DNA of 36,219 nt from Saprospiraceae bacterium (GCA_016719855.1 JADJYH010000048.1:1-36219), one strand, 5' to 3'; counted from the first letter of the stretch, positions 24,060 to 33,476 are shown. Numbers and translations: made by a program. Notes: generated by a model from the letters alone, not told the origin.

Positions 24060-24446
24060 GTGAAAAAAGCAGTTCAAATCATTGCATCATTGGGCATCTA
24101 CTTTCTGCTTTGGAAGGCGTGCAGTTATTTGCCTGCTTTCGATAAGGCCAACTTGTTGAAATGGAGTGCAAAACCCCTTATTTTCTGGATACCTTGGGGC
24201 ATAGAAGCCATTTTCATGTGCTGGTGGCTGTTCAGCGATAGGAAGCTCCGTTACCGCCCCGTCAACCTTTTTGCTTACCTGTCCTTGCTCTGGGTTGTCG
24301 TTTCGCTGGGCTTGTTTATGTTTGAGTATCGAATGGCGGCATTGATGATGGTCGGCATAGCGGCTTTGCCCTTGGCCATAATGGGTTTGTACCTTGCCGT
24401 CGTTTTTCTGGTCACTGCCTTTAAGGGGCCTATCCGGTGGAACTAG
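24060..24446 (+). CDS. small integral membrane protein, 128 aa
   Basis: Unrecognised. The GTG at 24060 is the only plausible start (reads MKKAVQIIASLGIYFLLWKA). Four hydrophobic segments are visible: about 4-20, 39-58 (PLIFWIPWGIEAIFMCWWLF), 69-88 (LFAYLSLLWVVVSLGLFMF) and 93-121 (ALMMVGIAALPLAIMGLYLA). A short cytoplasmic basic loop SDRKLRYRP separates the second and third. No catalytic residues can be proposed. It follows the palindromic element directly and is closed by a hairpin at 24484. Confidence 0.7.
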   Translation: MKKAVQIIASLGIYFLLWKACSYLPAFDKANLLKWSAKPLIFWIPWGIEAIFMCWWLFSDRKLRYRPVNLFAYLSLLWVVVSLGLFMFEYRMAALMMVGIAALPLAIMGLYLAVVFLVTAFKGPIRWN

Positions 24447-24483
24447 ATTGTACTTTAAATATCAACAGGGGAAAACGAACCGG

Positions 24484-24526
24484 GGCAAGTGACGCCGTGA
24501 CTCAAAGTCACGTCACTTTACTTGCC
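24484..24526. terminator. hairpin between convergent genes
   Basis: GGCAAGTGACGCCGTGACT pairs with AGTCACGTCACTTTACTTGCC with small bulges and a 3-nt loop. It lies between the plus-strand membrane gene and the minus-strand oxidoreductase and could end both transcripts; no long T-run follows. Confidence 0.6.
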
Positions 24527-24605
24527 AGTTTTCCCATCAGCATTCAGCAAACCCTATTTTTTGATTGCTTCGTCGCTTGCAGCAAAAGCCTTACTACCTC
24601 AAAAT

Positions 24606-25709
24606 CTATCTTTTAATCCTCACCCGTTTCCCCTTTTTCGCACTCTTCCTTGCCGCATCCAATATTTCCATCACCACCATATTGTTTTCCAGCGAGGAGA
24701 GGTCGTAGGGTGGCAGCGTTATTTCCTTTTTTACCACGGCGGCCAGTATGGCGAAGGGGTCGTTGAGGGGGGCGGGCCGTTCTTCCAGGGTAAACGTGGT
24801 TTCTTTAAAGCCATCGTAGCCTTCTGCCATTCGGAGGCGGAGTTGGTGGCGGTTGTCGGCGTAGATGGCACCGGTGAGGCCATAGATTTCCATGTCCTTT
24901 CGGCCAATGGGCCAGTCCCACGAGGGTTGCAGGACGGCATTGGCATCTTCGTAGGTGAGGAGGATGATGGCGTCATCGTCCACGTTGGGGTTGTTCTCGG
25001 GCTGCATTTGTTGGGTGACGGCGGTGACGGTGAGCGGTTTTTTGCCATGCTGTAGCCAGGTCATCAGGTTGGCGCCGTAGCAGCCGAAGTCCATGATGGC
25101 GCCGCCGCCATCTTGCACGGGGTCGGTCAGCCAATCGAGGAATTCTTTGTTGACGCCAATCTTCTTGGGGCCTCGGTGTCCGTCGTGTACCACGACTTTC
25201 CGCAGGCTGCCGATGGTGTCGTTTTGGAGCAGTTCGTAGGCTTTGTGATTGGTGGGATACCAAGTGGTTTCGTAATTGGTGAGCAGTTGGACATGGTGTT
25301 TTTTGGCGAGGGCTTCCATTTTCCGGGCGTGTTTAATGCTCACCGCCAAGGGTTTTTCGACCATCACATGGATGCCGAGGGGGGCGCAGGTTTCCACCAC
25401 TTTTAGGTGTTCGTAGGTGGTGTTAAATGCCGTCACCGCTTCGGGGTGGGTGGCGGCGATCAGTTCTTCTGTGGTATTGTACACCATGCTCATGGGAAAG
25501 CGGTACTGACTGGCGTAGCGTCCGGCCAGTTCCTTGTCAGGCTCTACGATGCCAACGATTTCAATATCGCCCCGGTCTTCCCGTCCCAAAATGCCGTGTA
25601 CATGCGTATGCGTCAGCCCGATGACGCCAACCCGTAGCGGCTTTTGCTGGGCGATGGCGTTGAGGCTTGCGAATAGGAGCAGGAGGAGGAAGGAGAATTT
25701 GTATGGCAT
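24606..25709 (-). CDS. exported Gfo/Idh/MocA-family oxidoreductase
   Basis: A 367-residue NAD(P)-dependent sugar-type dehydrogenase. The start at 25709 gives a signal peptide (MPYKFSFLLLLLFASLNAIA, cut before QQKP); 25772 would bury it. The Rossmann motif is LRVGVIGLTHTHVHGILGR (about 26-44), followed by the acidic end of strand two (EIVGIVEPDKEL), the EKPLA signature near residue 122 (HVMVEKPLAVSIKHARKM), and the C-terminal sheet domain with GGGAIMDFGCYGANLMTWL. Exported members of this family in Bacteroidota usually act on glycans or cyclitols; the substrate is not visible. Intact, single gene. Confidence 0.88.
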   Translation of the reverse strand: MPYKFSFLLLLLFASLNAIAQQKPLRVGVIGLTHTHVHGILGREDRGDIEIVGIVEPDKELAGRYASQYRFPMSMVYNTTEELIAATHPEAVTAFNTTYEHLKVVETCAPLGIHVMVEKPLAVSIKHARKMEALAKKHHVQLLTNYETTWYPTNHKAYELLQNDTIGSLRKVVVHDGHRGPKKIGVNKEFLDWLTDPVQDGGGAIMDFGCYGANLMTWLQHGKKPLTVTAVTQQMQPENNPNVDDDAIILLTYEDANAVLQPSWDWPIGRKDMEIYGLTGAIYADNRHQLRLRMAEGYDGFKETTFTLEERPAPLNDPFAILAAVVKKEITLPPYDLSSLENNMVVMEILDAARKSAKKGKRVRIKR

Positions 25710-25759
25710 CGTGATTTGTTTTGAAGGATGATTAGTGCTGATGCTTTGGCTCAATTTAA

Positions 25760-25860
25760 GCGTATTTAGCACACGGATAACACGGATTGGACACGGATTT
25801 TATAAAGCATCAAAGTTGAAATCCGTGTCCAATCCGTGTTAATCCGTGTGCTAATATCGC
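25760..25860. repeat. 101-bp hairpin built from ACACGGAT words
   Basis: Arms of about 40 bp (TTTAGCACACGGATAACACG, then GATTGGACACGGATTT, and the complement up to GTGTGCTAATATCG) are separated by an 18-nt loop with one or two mismatches. Related shorter hairpins with the same ACGGATT words lie at 26446-26512 and 27850-27920. Confidence 0.85.
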
Positions 25861-25900
25861 TTAATTGACGACATTGAATGAACCTCCACCATCACTACGC

Positions 25901-26370
25901 TCAAGCCGCCTCCACCAGTAGCTTTTTCAGCAAGGTCATTTGTCCCAAATGATAATGCGTATGCTCGATGAGGCCCTGGATGTTACGGTAATAGTTGCCG
26001 TATTTGTCTTCGCAGAAAACATCCCAGAGCTTCTCCTCCGGCAGTTGCTCAATCAACTGCGCCAAGGTTTCGGCCTCGTTCCAGGCCTTCTCCAGCATGG
26101 CGTCCCAGTCTGCTTGCGAGTGGATGGGCGGGTGCGCAAAACTGAGCTTGTCGTTCCTTCGAGCGGGCCGCCTTGCAGCACTTTTATCTGCACGCCCACG
26201 AAATAGTTCACATGAAAGAGTAGGGTAGCGATGGTGTTCAGGTCTTTTACTGGCGTGATGGCCTGCTTCCAGGTCACGTCCGAGAGCGTGGCTTTCAAGT
26301 TGACCCAAGTCCAGTTTCCGCCGAAGTGTACGTCACGCAGATGCTTTGCGAGGTGAGTGGTGAGTTGCAT
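25901..26370 (-). CDS. DinB/DUF1572-like four-helix protein, one frameshift
   Basis: A protein of about 156 residues of the DinB/YfiT-like superfamily, four-helix bundles that often bind a metal. The N-terminal half from ATG 26370 reads MQLTTHLAKHLRDVHFGGNW, then TLSDVTWKQAI and TIATLLFHVNYFVGVQIKVL (metal-site histidine). The C-terminal half (about 26150-25901) reads DKLSFAHPPIHSQADWDAML, EKAWNEAETLAQLIEQL and LIEHTHYHLGQMTLLKKLL, with the second and third expected histidines in HTHYH. A single indel near 26150, where QGGPLEG should run into NDKLSF, separates them. Enzymatic role unknown. Confidence 0.75.
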
Positions 26371-26410
26371 GCGATTGCTTAAAGATGGTTGTTGATGTTT
26401 TAACAATGGG

Positions 26411-26512
26411 GCGAAATTAAAACAACAAATCAAATCGCGAGGAGGATTGCACAACGGATGTCACGGATTGGGCGGATGAACACAGATTTAAGCCGTTTTC
26501 ATTCGCCCAATC
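26411..26512 (+). repeat. ~100-bp repeat, copy 1
   Basis: GCGAAATTAAAACAACAAAT through TCGCGAGGAGGATTGCAC, GGATGTCACGGATTGGGCGG and a terminal CGCCCAATCG. It matches 27812-27912; after it both copies continue with CCTATTCT..AAATCCTGCC (26522- and 28013-), so copy 2 has about 100 bp inserted. It ends about 65 bp before the gene at 26576. Confidence 0.75.
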
Positions 26513-26575
26513 GAAAAATCTCCCTATTCTTAAAATCCTGCCTAAAACAGCATACATTGCTAAAAATTGCGCACA

Positions 26576-26941
26576 ATGAAAAAGGAATTAAAAAAAGTCA
26601 ACGACAGCTACGAGCTGTTCACCGATGCATTAAAGACAGCCCTTAAGCACCAGCGGAAGCTGGAGGAAGCGCTTGCCAACTACCAGGCTGTGGTAGAAAG
26701 ACTGGTTGCAAAGGTTGCTGAAACCGAAATGCACTTTGATGGGTACCTGATGCAGTCGGAAGAAGGAATCCGGTTGCTGGATGCTACCAAGCAGATGCAG
26801 GAGACGCAGATGTCCTTCAACCTGCAATACCTCCAACTCCAAAGCCAGATGCAGCATGAAAACCGCAGTTACACCGCCATCAGCAATATCATGAAGACGA
26901 AGCATGATACGGTGAAGAACAGTATCTCCAACATCCGGTAG
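26576..26941 (+). CDS. coiled-coil hypothetical protein, 121 aa
   Basis: Unrecognised. The start is ATG 26576 (MKKELKKVNDSYELFTDALK); an in-frame ATG three codons earlier is possible. The whole chain is polar, charged and helical with heptad spacing (EEALANYQAVVERLVAKVAE, then YLQLQSQMQHENRSYTAISN), so it should form a long coiled coil. No signal peptide. It could be a small structural or phasin-like protein, but nothing proves that. The 100-bp repeat copy 1 forms part of its upstream region. Confidence 0.65.
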   Translation: MKKELKKVNDSYELFTDALKTALKHQRKLEEALANYQAVVERLVAKVAETEMHFDGYLMQSEEGIRLLDATKQMQETQMSFNLQYLQLQSQMQHENRSYTAISNIMKTKHDTVKNSISNIR

Positions 26942-27212
26942 GATGGGGACATGCTTGCTGGACTTGTAAGAACTATCGTTTATTAATTTGGGAGGTTATA
27001 CTTGGTACAGCAGGGGGCAAGAACTAAAGATACTTAGATTTCGCAAACGGGTACTTGTGACAACTGGGCCGAAATTGCGCCTGGAATAGTCTGAAGGTGG
27101 AGGAGGTTTCCTGAAAGGAGTTTGGAGGATTCCGAAGGCGGGGAAGGCGGTTTTTTTGGGATACGGGATTAGAAACGGCGATAACCGCGATTAGCGAGCC
27201 AGCGTGGGCACG
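26942..27212. other. gene-free region with a short 21-bp repeat array
   Basis: No gene seen. At 27088-27152 about three 21-bp units (minus strand: GGAATCCTCCAAACTCCTTT...) resemble units of the array at 18101-18289, such as GGAACCCGCCTAACCTTTTC. The rest is unremarkable. Confidence 0.5.
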
Positions 27213-27578
27213 CTACCCAACCCGCAAAATCCCTTCCATCGTGCGTCCCTTCGCCAATTCATCCACCAACTTGTCCAAGTACCTTACCTGCTGCGTCAGC
27301 GGGTTTTCGATTTCCTCCACCCGATAGCCACAGATGACGCCCGTGATGAGCCGGGCATTGGGGTTCAGCGTAGCCTGCTGAAAGAATGCCTCGAAGCTCG
27401 CTTTTTCTTGGATGAGTGCTTGCAGCTTTTCTTCATCATGGCCCGTCAGCCACTCGATGACTTGGTGCAGTTCTTCCTTCGTCCTGCCCTTCTTCTCGAC
27501 TTTTGCGAGATAGTGCGGATAGACCGAGGCAAAGGTCATTTTTGCGATACGTTCGTCGTGGTTGGTGGTATTGTTCAT
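27213..27578 (-). CDS. DUF2200 family protein
   Basis: A 121-residue cytosolic protein that matches DUF2200 (PF09966) along its whole length: HDERIAKMTFASVYPHYLAK, then VEKKGRTKEELHQVIEWLTG, RLITGVICGYRVEEIENPL and VRYLDKLVDELAKGRTMEGI. The family is common in bacteria and of unknown function. It starts at 27578 and lies alone between repeats. Intact. Confidence 0.9.
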   Translation of the reverse strand: MNNTTNHDERIAKMTFASVYPHYLAKVEKKGRTKEELHQVIEWLTGHDEEKLQALIQEKASFEAFFQQATLNPNARLITGVICGYRVEEIENPLTQQVRYLDKLVDELAKGRTMEGILRVG

Positions 27579-27652
27579 GTGTTGTGTTTTGACGCAAATG
27601 TCGGGATAGGATTTTGATTTTCCAATGCAACTTGACAGGATATGAAAATACC

Positions 27653-27787
27653 CGCTGGTTCAAGTCTCCAGACTTGAATCCCGTATTTTTATGTCTTTGA
27701 CATGCGTAATACAGTGTGGCAATGTAGCAGTTGCGCACGTCGGAGACGTGCCGATACGAGGTTCAAGTCAGGAGACTTGAACCAGCG
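27653..27787. repeat. 135-bp element with 26-bp inverted ends
   Basis: CGCTGGTTCAAGTCTCCAGA with CTTGAA at the left end, and GGTTCAAGTCAGGAGACTTG with AACCAGCG at the right end. A small CGTCGGAGACG hairpin lies inside. It resembles the other MITE-like palindromes of the window in layout, not in sequence. Confidence 0.75.
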
Positions 27788-28075
27788 TAGCAAGGGGAAG
27801 ATGTAGCGCCAGCGGGGAAATTAAAAACAACAAATCGCGAGGAGGATTGCACGACGGATGTCACGGATTAGGCGGATGAACACGGATTAAACCTGTTTTA
27901 ATCCGCCCAATCCGTGTTCCCATCCTTCTCGTGTGCCACTGAAACGCTTAGGCAGTGGGGGGCTTTTGAACGAAAGGTATTCATGGAATGAAAGTAAGAA
28001 GTTTTGAAACTTGCCCTATTCTCCAAATCCTGCCCAAAACAGCTTCATAATTATAAGCGTAGTCTTCCCTAAATT
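27788..28075. other. gene-free region with repeat copy 2
   Basis: Holds the ~100-bp repeat copy 2 (27812-27912), which here contains a better hairpin (CACGGATTAGGCGGAT and AATCCGCCCAATCCGTG), and a short CCACTG/CAGTGG hairpin near 27935-27957. No gene seen. Confidence 0.55.
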
Positions 28076-29454
28076 TTACAATTGCCGCAAAAATGCGACT
28101 ATATCTTTTTCTCCTGGTTATTTAATTGAGTCTGCTGAACAAGGTTAAAGAATTCCACCATCTTCTAGCGTAAGCAATCTTCCGTCGTGCAAATACGGCG
28201 GAGAGTCTTTAATGCCTCTTAATGGAAAAGTTTTAATAAGACCTTCAGGACGAATAAATTGTCCATTAATGGTTTGTGATTTATAAAACCGCCTACCTGG
28301 AAGGTCGTGCATCAGGTTGTCGGTATAAAAGGTGGTGCATGGCAGCCTGCACAGTTGGCTTTCCCTGAAGAACAGTGCTTCACCTCTTAGCTCTGCCTCC
28401 GTGGCTTTCTTTGGGTCAAGTTTGCCGTAAATATTAAGTTTGGGGTGCAGGAGGAAAATCGAGCAACTCCTGAAACTCGGCCATAAATTGAACCTGAGTT
28501 CCCTATCCAGCACGTTAACTCCTTTTTTGGCAGCCAATAAATGGTCGCCATCAAAGTATGCAGCACGTTGTTCAAACTCTGTAAAATCTTCCACGGATTT
28601 AAGCGCACGCTGCGAACCATAAAGGCGTTGAATATTTACACCTCGAAGGGAAGGCGTTTCAATTCGGTTTCGGTTTGCCTGCGGACGAATGTCGCCCACC
28701 AAATGAGTAGCAGCGGAAGTATGGCCATTTGCATGGCAATCAAAACAAGTAACACCAATGCTTGGCTTCTCCGTTTTGCGGTCAGCGGTTGCATTGAACT
28801 GCTGTTGTGGAAATTGCGAAACCAAAAGGCGCAACCCTTCCAATTGTTTTGGGTTTAACAGGCCATTGAATAAATCATAGTAGTTGTCAATGTTTACCAT
28901 CTCCCCCTTTGAAACATCGCCCAATTCTTTGTGCGTAGTCAAGTACATAGGTGGCGGAAATTCAGGCAAAAAATGTTCGGGGATATCAAAGTCAATATCA
29001 AAGCGAAGTAGCCGGGGGAGCAGTTTTATTTCAATCTGGGGAAATATCATACCTCCTACCGGATGATTTGGGTGAGGTAATGGGAGATAGGGGAATATAC
29101 CCTTTTCTTTGATGGCTTCCGGCGTCATGGCCGCTAGCTGGTCCCACGTCACACCCTTTAACCTGGCGGTAGGGCCTACGGGCAATGGTTTCCCTTTTGA
29201 CATGGTAACTTCAGTGGTAACCCTTTTTGAAAGGTCATAGCGGGCGTTAAGTAAATCCAACTGGCGTTTCATTATTTCATCCTTCTGTGCCTTATCCTTT
29301 GCAAGCACTTTTGCAAATGGTTCTTCTATTACTGGAGAATAGCTGGATTCCCTTTCTCCTGTGACTTGTCGGAAATCTGTGCCATAAAAATGGTAACCAT
29401 TAGTATAAGCAACATCACGACGATGGCAAATCTATTTTTTTGAAGATGTTTCAT
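28076..29454 (-). pseudogene. di-heme cytochrome c peroxidase-like protein, frame-broken
   Basis: A protein of about 455 residues of the bacterial cytochrome c peroxidase/MauG-like group (often listed as cytochrome B6). It starts at 29454 with a signal anchor (MKHLQKNRFAIVVMLLILMV). The first heme site CFDCHANGH and conserved THLVGDIRPQANRNRIETPS are in the main frame. The second heme site NCAGCHAPPF is only in another frame at about 28335-28365, between two compensating indels; another compensated pair hides EFQELLDFPPAP at about 28440-28480. Frameshifts near 29340 and 28145 separate the N-terminus and the ending DIVAFLRQL. Such enzymes reduce hydrogen peroxide in the periplasm. Ferritin and csbD lie next to it. 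Confidence 0.8.
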
Positions 29455-29547
29455 TTTGTATTTGATTTAGGATAAATTGAGTATGATTTAATAGTATTAA
29501 TGTATTAAATTGAAATTGCCCCCAAATTTGTTATTAAATATTAATCT

Positions 29548-29632
29548 GCGCTTGCTGGGTCTTTGCTACATGAGCAAAGTAAAATGGAGGGATTGAGTAA
29601 GCAGACCCGGTGAGCAAAGCCCCAACAAGCGC
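29548..29632. repeat. 85-bp inverted repeat after the ferritin gene
   Basis: GCGCTTGCTGGGTCTTTGCT at 29548 and its near complement AGCAAAGCCCCAACAAGCGC ending at 29632, 19 of 20 pairing, with a 45-nt interior. It lies 7 bp beyond the ferritin stop, so it may act as a terminator or be a small mobile palindrome. Confidence 0.8.
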
Positions 29633-29639
29633 TTAAGGA

Positions 29640-30181
29640 TTATCGCGTTACGTCCTGAGCTAATCTTGCCTCATCAGGTGCTCTGCCTAGGTCTCTGTCC
29701 AATGAGTATATAGCGTTGTCGCCTACGGTTTCACTGGCTGCTATTTTCAGCTTATCCAATAAGTTCATTGCAAGGGTTTCTTCTTCTACCTGCTCTTTTA
29801 CAAACCACTGCATAAAGTCCCAAGTTGCCCAATCAGCTTCCTCAAGACTCATTTTTACCACTGTATTGATAGATTTCGTATTGTCAACTTCATGTTCAAA
29901 TACCTTTTCAAAACAACTGTTTATGGTTGTCGGATTTTCAGGAGGGGCAGGAATAGCGGTTACTTGTACTTCCGCGCCTCTTTTAAGGATGTACTCCAAT
30001 ATCTTCATCATGTGGTTGCGCTCCTCCTGTGCATGACGGAAAAGAAAATTGGCTATGCCACCATATCCTTGCCTGCTGACCCAAGCAGCATAGGATAAAT
30101 AAATTTGTAAGCATGTGCTTCCTTCGTCATTTGCACATTTAATGCTGTTGCAAGCGTTTTTGAAAGTCTATTTGTATTCAT
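29640..30181 (-). CDS. ferritin, one frameshift
   Basis: A bacterial non-heme ferritin of about 180 residues that oxidises and stores iron in a 24-mer shell. It starts at 30181 (MNTNRLSKTLATALNVQMTK, then EAHA with the first iron-site glutamate). After an indel near 30100 the next frame reads IYLSYAAWVSRQGYGGIANF and LFRHAQEERNHMMKILEYIL, where EERNHM supplies the Glu/His ligands. The third and fourth helices follow (VFEHEVDNTKSINTVV, WATWDFMQWFVKEQVEEETL) with their glutamates. One base restores the frame. Its neighbour is a peroxidase, consistent with iron/peroxide stress. Confidence 0.85.
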
Positions 30182-30229
30182 TTTTAATTTCTTATAAAGA
30201 TATTGCTTTAAAACGCCTCATAAATAAAT

Positions 30230-30259
30230 GTAAAAGCTACCGATATCGGTAGCTTTTAC
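30230..30259 (-). terminator. perfect 30-nt palindrome, bidirectional terminator of csbD
   Basis: GTAAAAGCTACCGAT and ATCGGTAGCTTTTAC are exact complements. On the minus strand it follows the csbD stop by 12 bp and is T-rich on both sides. It also separates csbD from the ferritin promoter. Confidence 0.8.
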
Positions 30260-30271
30260 ATAGGCGAAAAA

Positions 30272-30457
30272 TTAGTGAGCACTCATAATCTTATGCAACT
30301 CTTCTTTTGTTTTACCCAGCTTAATCTGAAGTTTTCCAAGCATTTCATCTTTCTTACCTTCTTCAAACAATAAATCATTATCTGTTAATTCCGCAAATTT
30401 TTGTTTGAGTTTGCCCTTTTGCTCATTCCAGTTGCCTTTTACTTCTGTGGTATTCAT
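30272..30457 (-). CDS. CsbD-family stress protein
   Basis: A 61-residue CsbD-like protein (PF05532), small hydrophilic helical proteins often induced by general stress; the molecular role is unknown. The start at 30457 gives MNTTEVKGNWNEQKGKLKQK, the family signature, then FAELTDNDLLFEEGKKDEML and GKLQIKLGKTKEELHKIM. A longer open frame to 30532 crosses palindromes and is not used. Single gene with its own palindromic leader and terminator. Confidence 0.92.
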   Translation of the reverse strand: MNTTEVKGNWNEQKGKLKQKFAELTDNDLLFEEGKKDEMLGKLQIKLGKTKEELHKIMSAH

Positions 30458-30473
30458 CTTTATTAAATTTAAT

Positions 30474-30505
30474 TGTGAAAATATTTTCACAGCCCAAAGT
30501 TGGGC
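30474..30505 (-). promoter_or_regulatory. two palindromes in the csbD leader
   Basis: TGTGAAAATATTTTCACA (30474-30491) is a perfect 18-nt palindrome 16 bp before the csbD start. GCCCAAAGTTGGGC (30492-30505) is a second inverted repeat touching it. Their place between promoter region and start suggests a repressor operator or an mRNA hairpin. Confidence 0.55.
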
Positions 30506-30642
30506 ACTTCTAAAAGGAAATATATTACACAATTCCGCAAATTATTTTCATTATTCGCATATTTTCCAATTTGAGTTGCCTTCTTGCTTTTGCCAGAATC
30601 CCCCATAAAAAAATCACTGCTGGGCAGGGTCTTACAAAACCT

Positions 30643-30822
30643 ATGACCAAGAAAGAGATACTACAACTTTTGGAAAACCGGTTCCAATTGGAAATGATAC
30701 GTATCTTTCGGGAGGAGTTTGAAGAAAAAGAGGGTAAAAGCGGCGTTTTAGAAAGAATCGACCGTTTGTTGGATGAGATAAACGAGCTGAAAAAGAAACT
30801 CGAAACTTTTGACAACAATTAA
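30643..30822 (+). CDS. small coiled-coil protein, 59 aa
   Basis: Unrecognised. Starts MTKKEILQLLENRFQLEMIR and continues with charged heptads (RIDRLLDEINELKKKLETF). It is followed after 10 bp by another small helical gene, so the two are probably cotranscribed and may interact. ATG 30643 is chosen because upstream sequence is not helical. Confidence 0.6.
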   Translation: MTKKEILQLLENRFQLEMIRIFREEFEEKEGKSGVLERIDRLLDEINELKKKLETFDNN

Positions 30823-30832
30823 ATTCAAGGCC

Positions 30833-31021
30833 ATGCATCAAGTCAAGAATGATATTAACACGGAAGAAATACTTCGGGGTTTGGACGAGGGCTTACAACC
30901 CATCCTGCAAAACATCAAAATCGAGCAGTTGTCCACCTCAGACAAAAAGGCCATCCTCGCCAAACTAGAACAATTGGAACAACTCGCCCTCCAAGTCAAA
31001 AAGGAGCTGTTGAAATCGTAG
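30833..31021 (+). CDS. small helical protein, 62 aa
   Basis: Unrecognised. MHQVKNDINTEEILRGLDEG, LQPILQNIKIEQL, then KKAILAKLEQLEQLALQVKK: soluble, acidic/basic heptads as in the gene before it. A run of ATAACTCAT-type 9-bp repeats (about 31030-31061) follows and separates it from the converging mutS2 gene. Confidence 0.6.
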   Translation: MHQVKNDINTEEILRGLDEGLQPILQNIKIEQLSTSDKKAILAKLEQLEQLALQVKKELLKS

Positions 31022-31059
31022 CAGTCCCAACTCATAACTCATAACTCATAACTCATATC

Positions 31060-33453
31060 TCACAACTCCACCACCGTCACCCCATCCCCGCCTTCGTCGC
31101 TGGCCGGGTGGTACACCTGCTTCACCTCCCGGTATTCCCGGATTTTGTTCTTCACCGTATTGCGCAGTACGCCAGTGCCTCGGCCATGCACGATGCGCAG
31201 GTTGTTGGCGCTCGTCATCAGCGCCCGGTCAATGAACTCTTCCACCCGTCTTGAGGGCCTCGTCAGGCGTGAGGGCCCCGGATGTCCAGCTTGTTCTCGA
31301 AGCTGGCGAGATGGGCGAGGGTATCGGTGGAAATGCTTTTTTGTTTTTGGACGTCGAGCTGCTCACGGCCATGCTCCAGGTCACGCAGCTTGACCGTCAT
31401 GCGCATCTGGCCCATCTGTACGATGGCCTTCGTTTTGTCAATGGACTCCACGGTGCCAGTGGCGCCGCCGCTTTTCATTCGCACAAAATCGCCGGGTTTG
31501 ATGTCGCCCGCTTTCGCCTTTTTGAACTGCGAAACGGGAGCCTCCTTGTAAATCTGTTCCTCCAGTTCCAGCACGGCCTTCTCGGCGGTTTCCCTTTCGA
31601 AACGAACTTTTTCAGCCAGTTCCTTCGCCTTTTCGATGTTCTGCGACTCCCGAATTTCCCGCACCAGTTTTTCCATTTCACGGGTGTCACGGGTCACGGT
31701 TTGGAGGGTATTCTCCTTGGCTTCCAGTTGGAATTTCTTGCGGCGGTATTCGAGGTCACGGTGCAGTTCGTCGTAGCTCTTGATGAGCTTTTCGAGCTGA
31801 TTTTCCCGAAGGGACATCTCCAAAAGCTTGTCCTCCACCTCCTTTTTCTCCCGCTGCAAATCAATGAGCAGGTCGTCCACAGCGGTCTCGTTCTTGCCGG
31901 TGCGCTGACGGGCGTAGGTCAGCATCTTTTTGCTCAAGCCGCTTTTCTGCGCAATCTCAAAAGCATAGCTGCTGCCGGGCCGCCCAGCCTTGAACATGTA
32001 CGTTGGGGCGAGGTGCTTTTGGTCAAACAACATCGAGCCGTTGAGGATGCCCGGCGTCTTGAAGGCAAACATCTTCAGGTTCGAATAGTGCGTCGTGATG
32101 ACGCCGAAAACCTTGCGCTCGTTGAGTTCTTTCAGAATTGCTTCCGCAATGGCGCCCCCATCTTGGGGTCGGTGCTGGAGCCAAACTCGTCAATCAGTAC
32201 CAGCGTTTTGCCGTCGGCATGTTCGAGGAATTCCCGCATGTTAACCAAGCGGCTGGAATACGTGGAAAGGTCGTCCTCCAGGGACTGCGAGTCGCCGATG
32301 TCGGCGAAAATGTTTTCAAAAATGCCCATCTCGCTGATTTCGTCCATCGGCACCAGCATCCCGGACTGCATCATCAGTTGCAGTAGCCCCACCGATTTCA
32401 TCAGGATGGACTTGCCCCCGGCGTTGGGACCAGACAGCACCACGATGCGGTACTCGCCGTGCAGCTTCAGGTCAAACGGTACGGTTTCCCGACCGATTTT
32501 CTTGTTCTTGAGGTACAAAAGCGGGTGTCGCCCCATCTCCGTCCCGAACGAAGGGTTTTGCGTCAATTTTGGCATTTCGGCGTTCATCTGGTAGGCCAGC
32601 CGGGCTTTTGACATGATGACATCGAACTGCGTGATGAGCACCAGGTATTGCCGCATGGCCGGGGTGTAGGGCCGTAGCGTGTCGCTCAGTTCCTTGAGGA
32701 TGCGCCAGATTTCCCGCTTTTCGTCCTGCTCCAGGTCGAAGATGTCATTGTTGATTTCGATGACGGGTTCCGGTTCGATGAAGGCCGTGCGCCCCGTGGC
32801 ACTCTCGTCGTGGATGATGCCCCTTATTTTGCGCTTGTGCTCCACTGGCACGGAGAGCACCCGGCGGTTGTTTCGGATGGATTCCACGTTGTCGGTCAGC
32901 CAGCCGGAGTTGCGGTAGCTGTTGATGAGGGTGCGGAAGACTTTGTCGAGTTCCCGTTGTTTGCTCCCGATTTCCCGGCGGATGGTGAGCAGGGCAGGGG
33001 AGGCGTCGGGGCGAATGTCGCCGTTCTCGTCGAAGACCTTGCCGATGGCAGCGTTCAGTTGCGGGTCGAAGTGGATGGGGCGGATGATGTCGTAGAGGCT
33101 GGGGTAAATTTGCTGGCGGTCGGGGTGAAGAATCGGAACACGTCAGCCATGATGACCAGTACCGAGTTGATGCGGACGAACCCATCCTCTGGCAGCACGT
33201 AGCCCTCGATGTCGAGCATTTTCAGGTCTTCGGCGAGGTCTTCGTAGGTAGCGAGCGGGAACTGGTCGTTTTGGAGAGGGCGAGCTTGTACTCGAAACCT
33301 CCGTAGCCGCCGCTCGATATCATCCACATTGGTCATGAACGGCATTCGGTGGATGGCCTGACGGCCCAGTTCGCCGAGGCATTCTTTGTCCAGCAGGGCG
33401 ATTATTTTGTCGAACTCCAGTTTTTCAAGGAGGTCCTTCGGCTCAAGGCGCAT
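31060..33453 (-). CDS. mutS2: MutS2 endonuclease/ribosome-rescue ATPase, three frameshifts
   Basis: Frame-corrected length is about 797 residues, the usual size of MutS2. N-terminal MRLEPKDLLEKLEFDKIIAL and the clamp region lie at 33453-32890. The ATPase follows with Walker A GPNAGGKS (near 32415) and Walker B LVLIDEFGSSTDP (near 32190). Then comes the GITTHYSNLK-like switch (VITTHYSNLKMFA), a long coiled coil (LIDLQREKKEVEDKLLEMSL ...), a KOW-like strand segment, and the C-terminal Smr nuclease domain with HGRGTGVLR at about 31170. Frames change near 33145, 32150 and 31265. MutS2 acts on branched DNA and, in some bacteria, splits collided ribosomes. Breaks in so conserved a gene suggest sequence error. 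Confidence 0.9.
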
Positions 33454-33476
33454 TGTTGTGTCGGATATTAGCCGCC

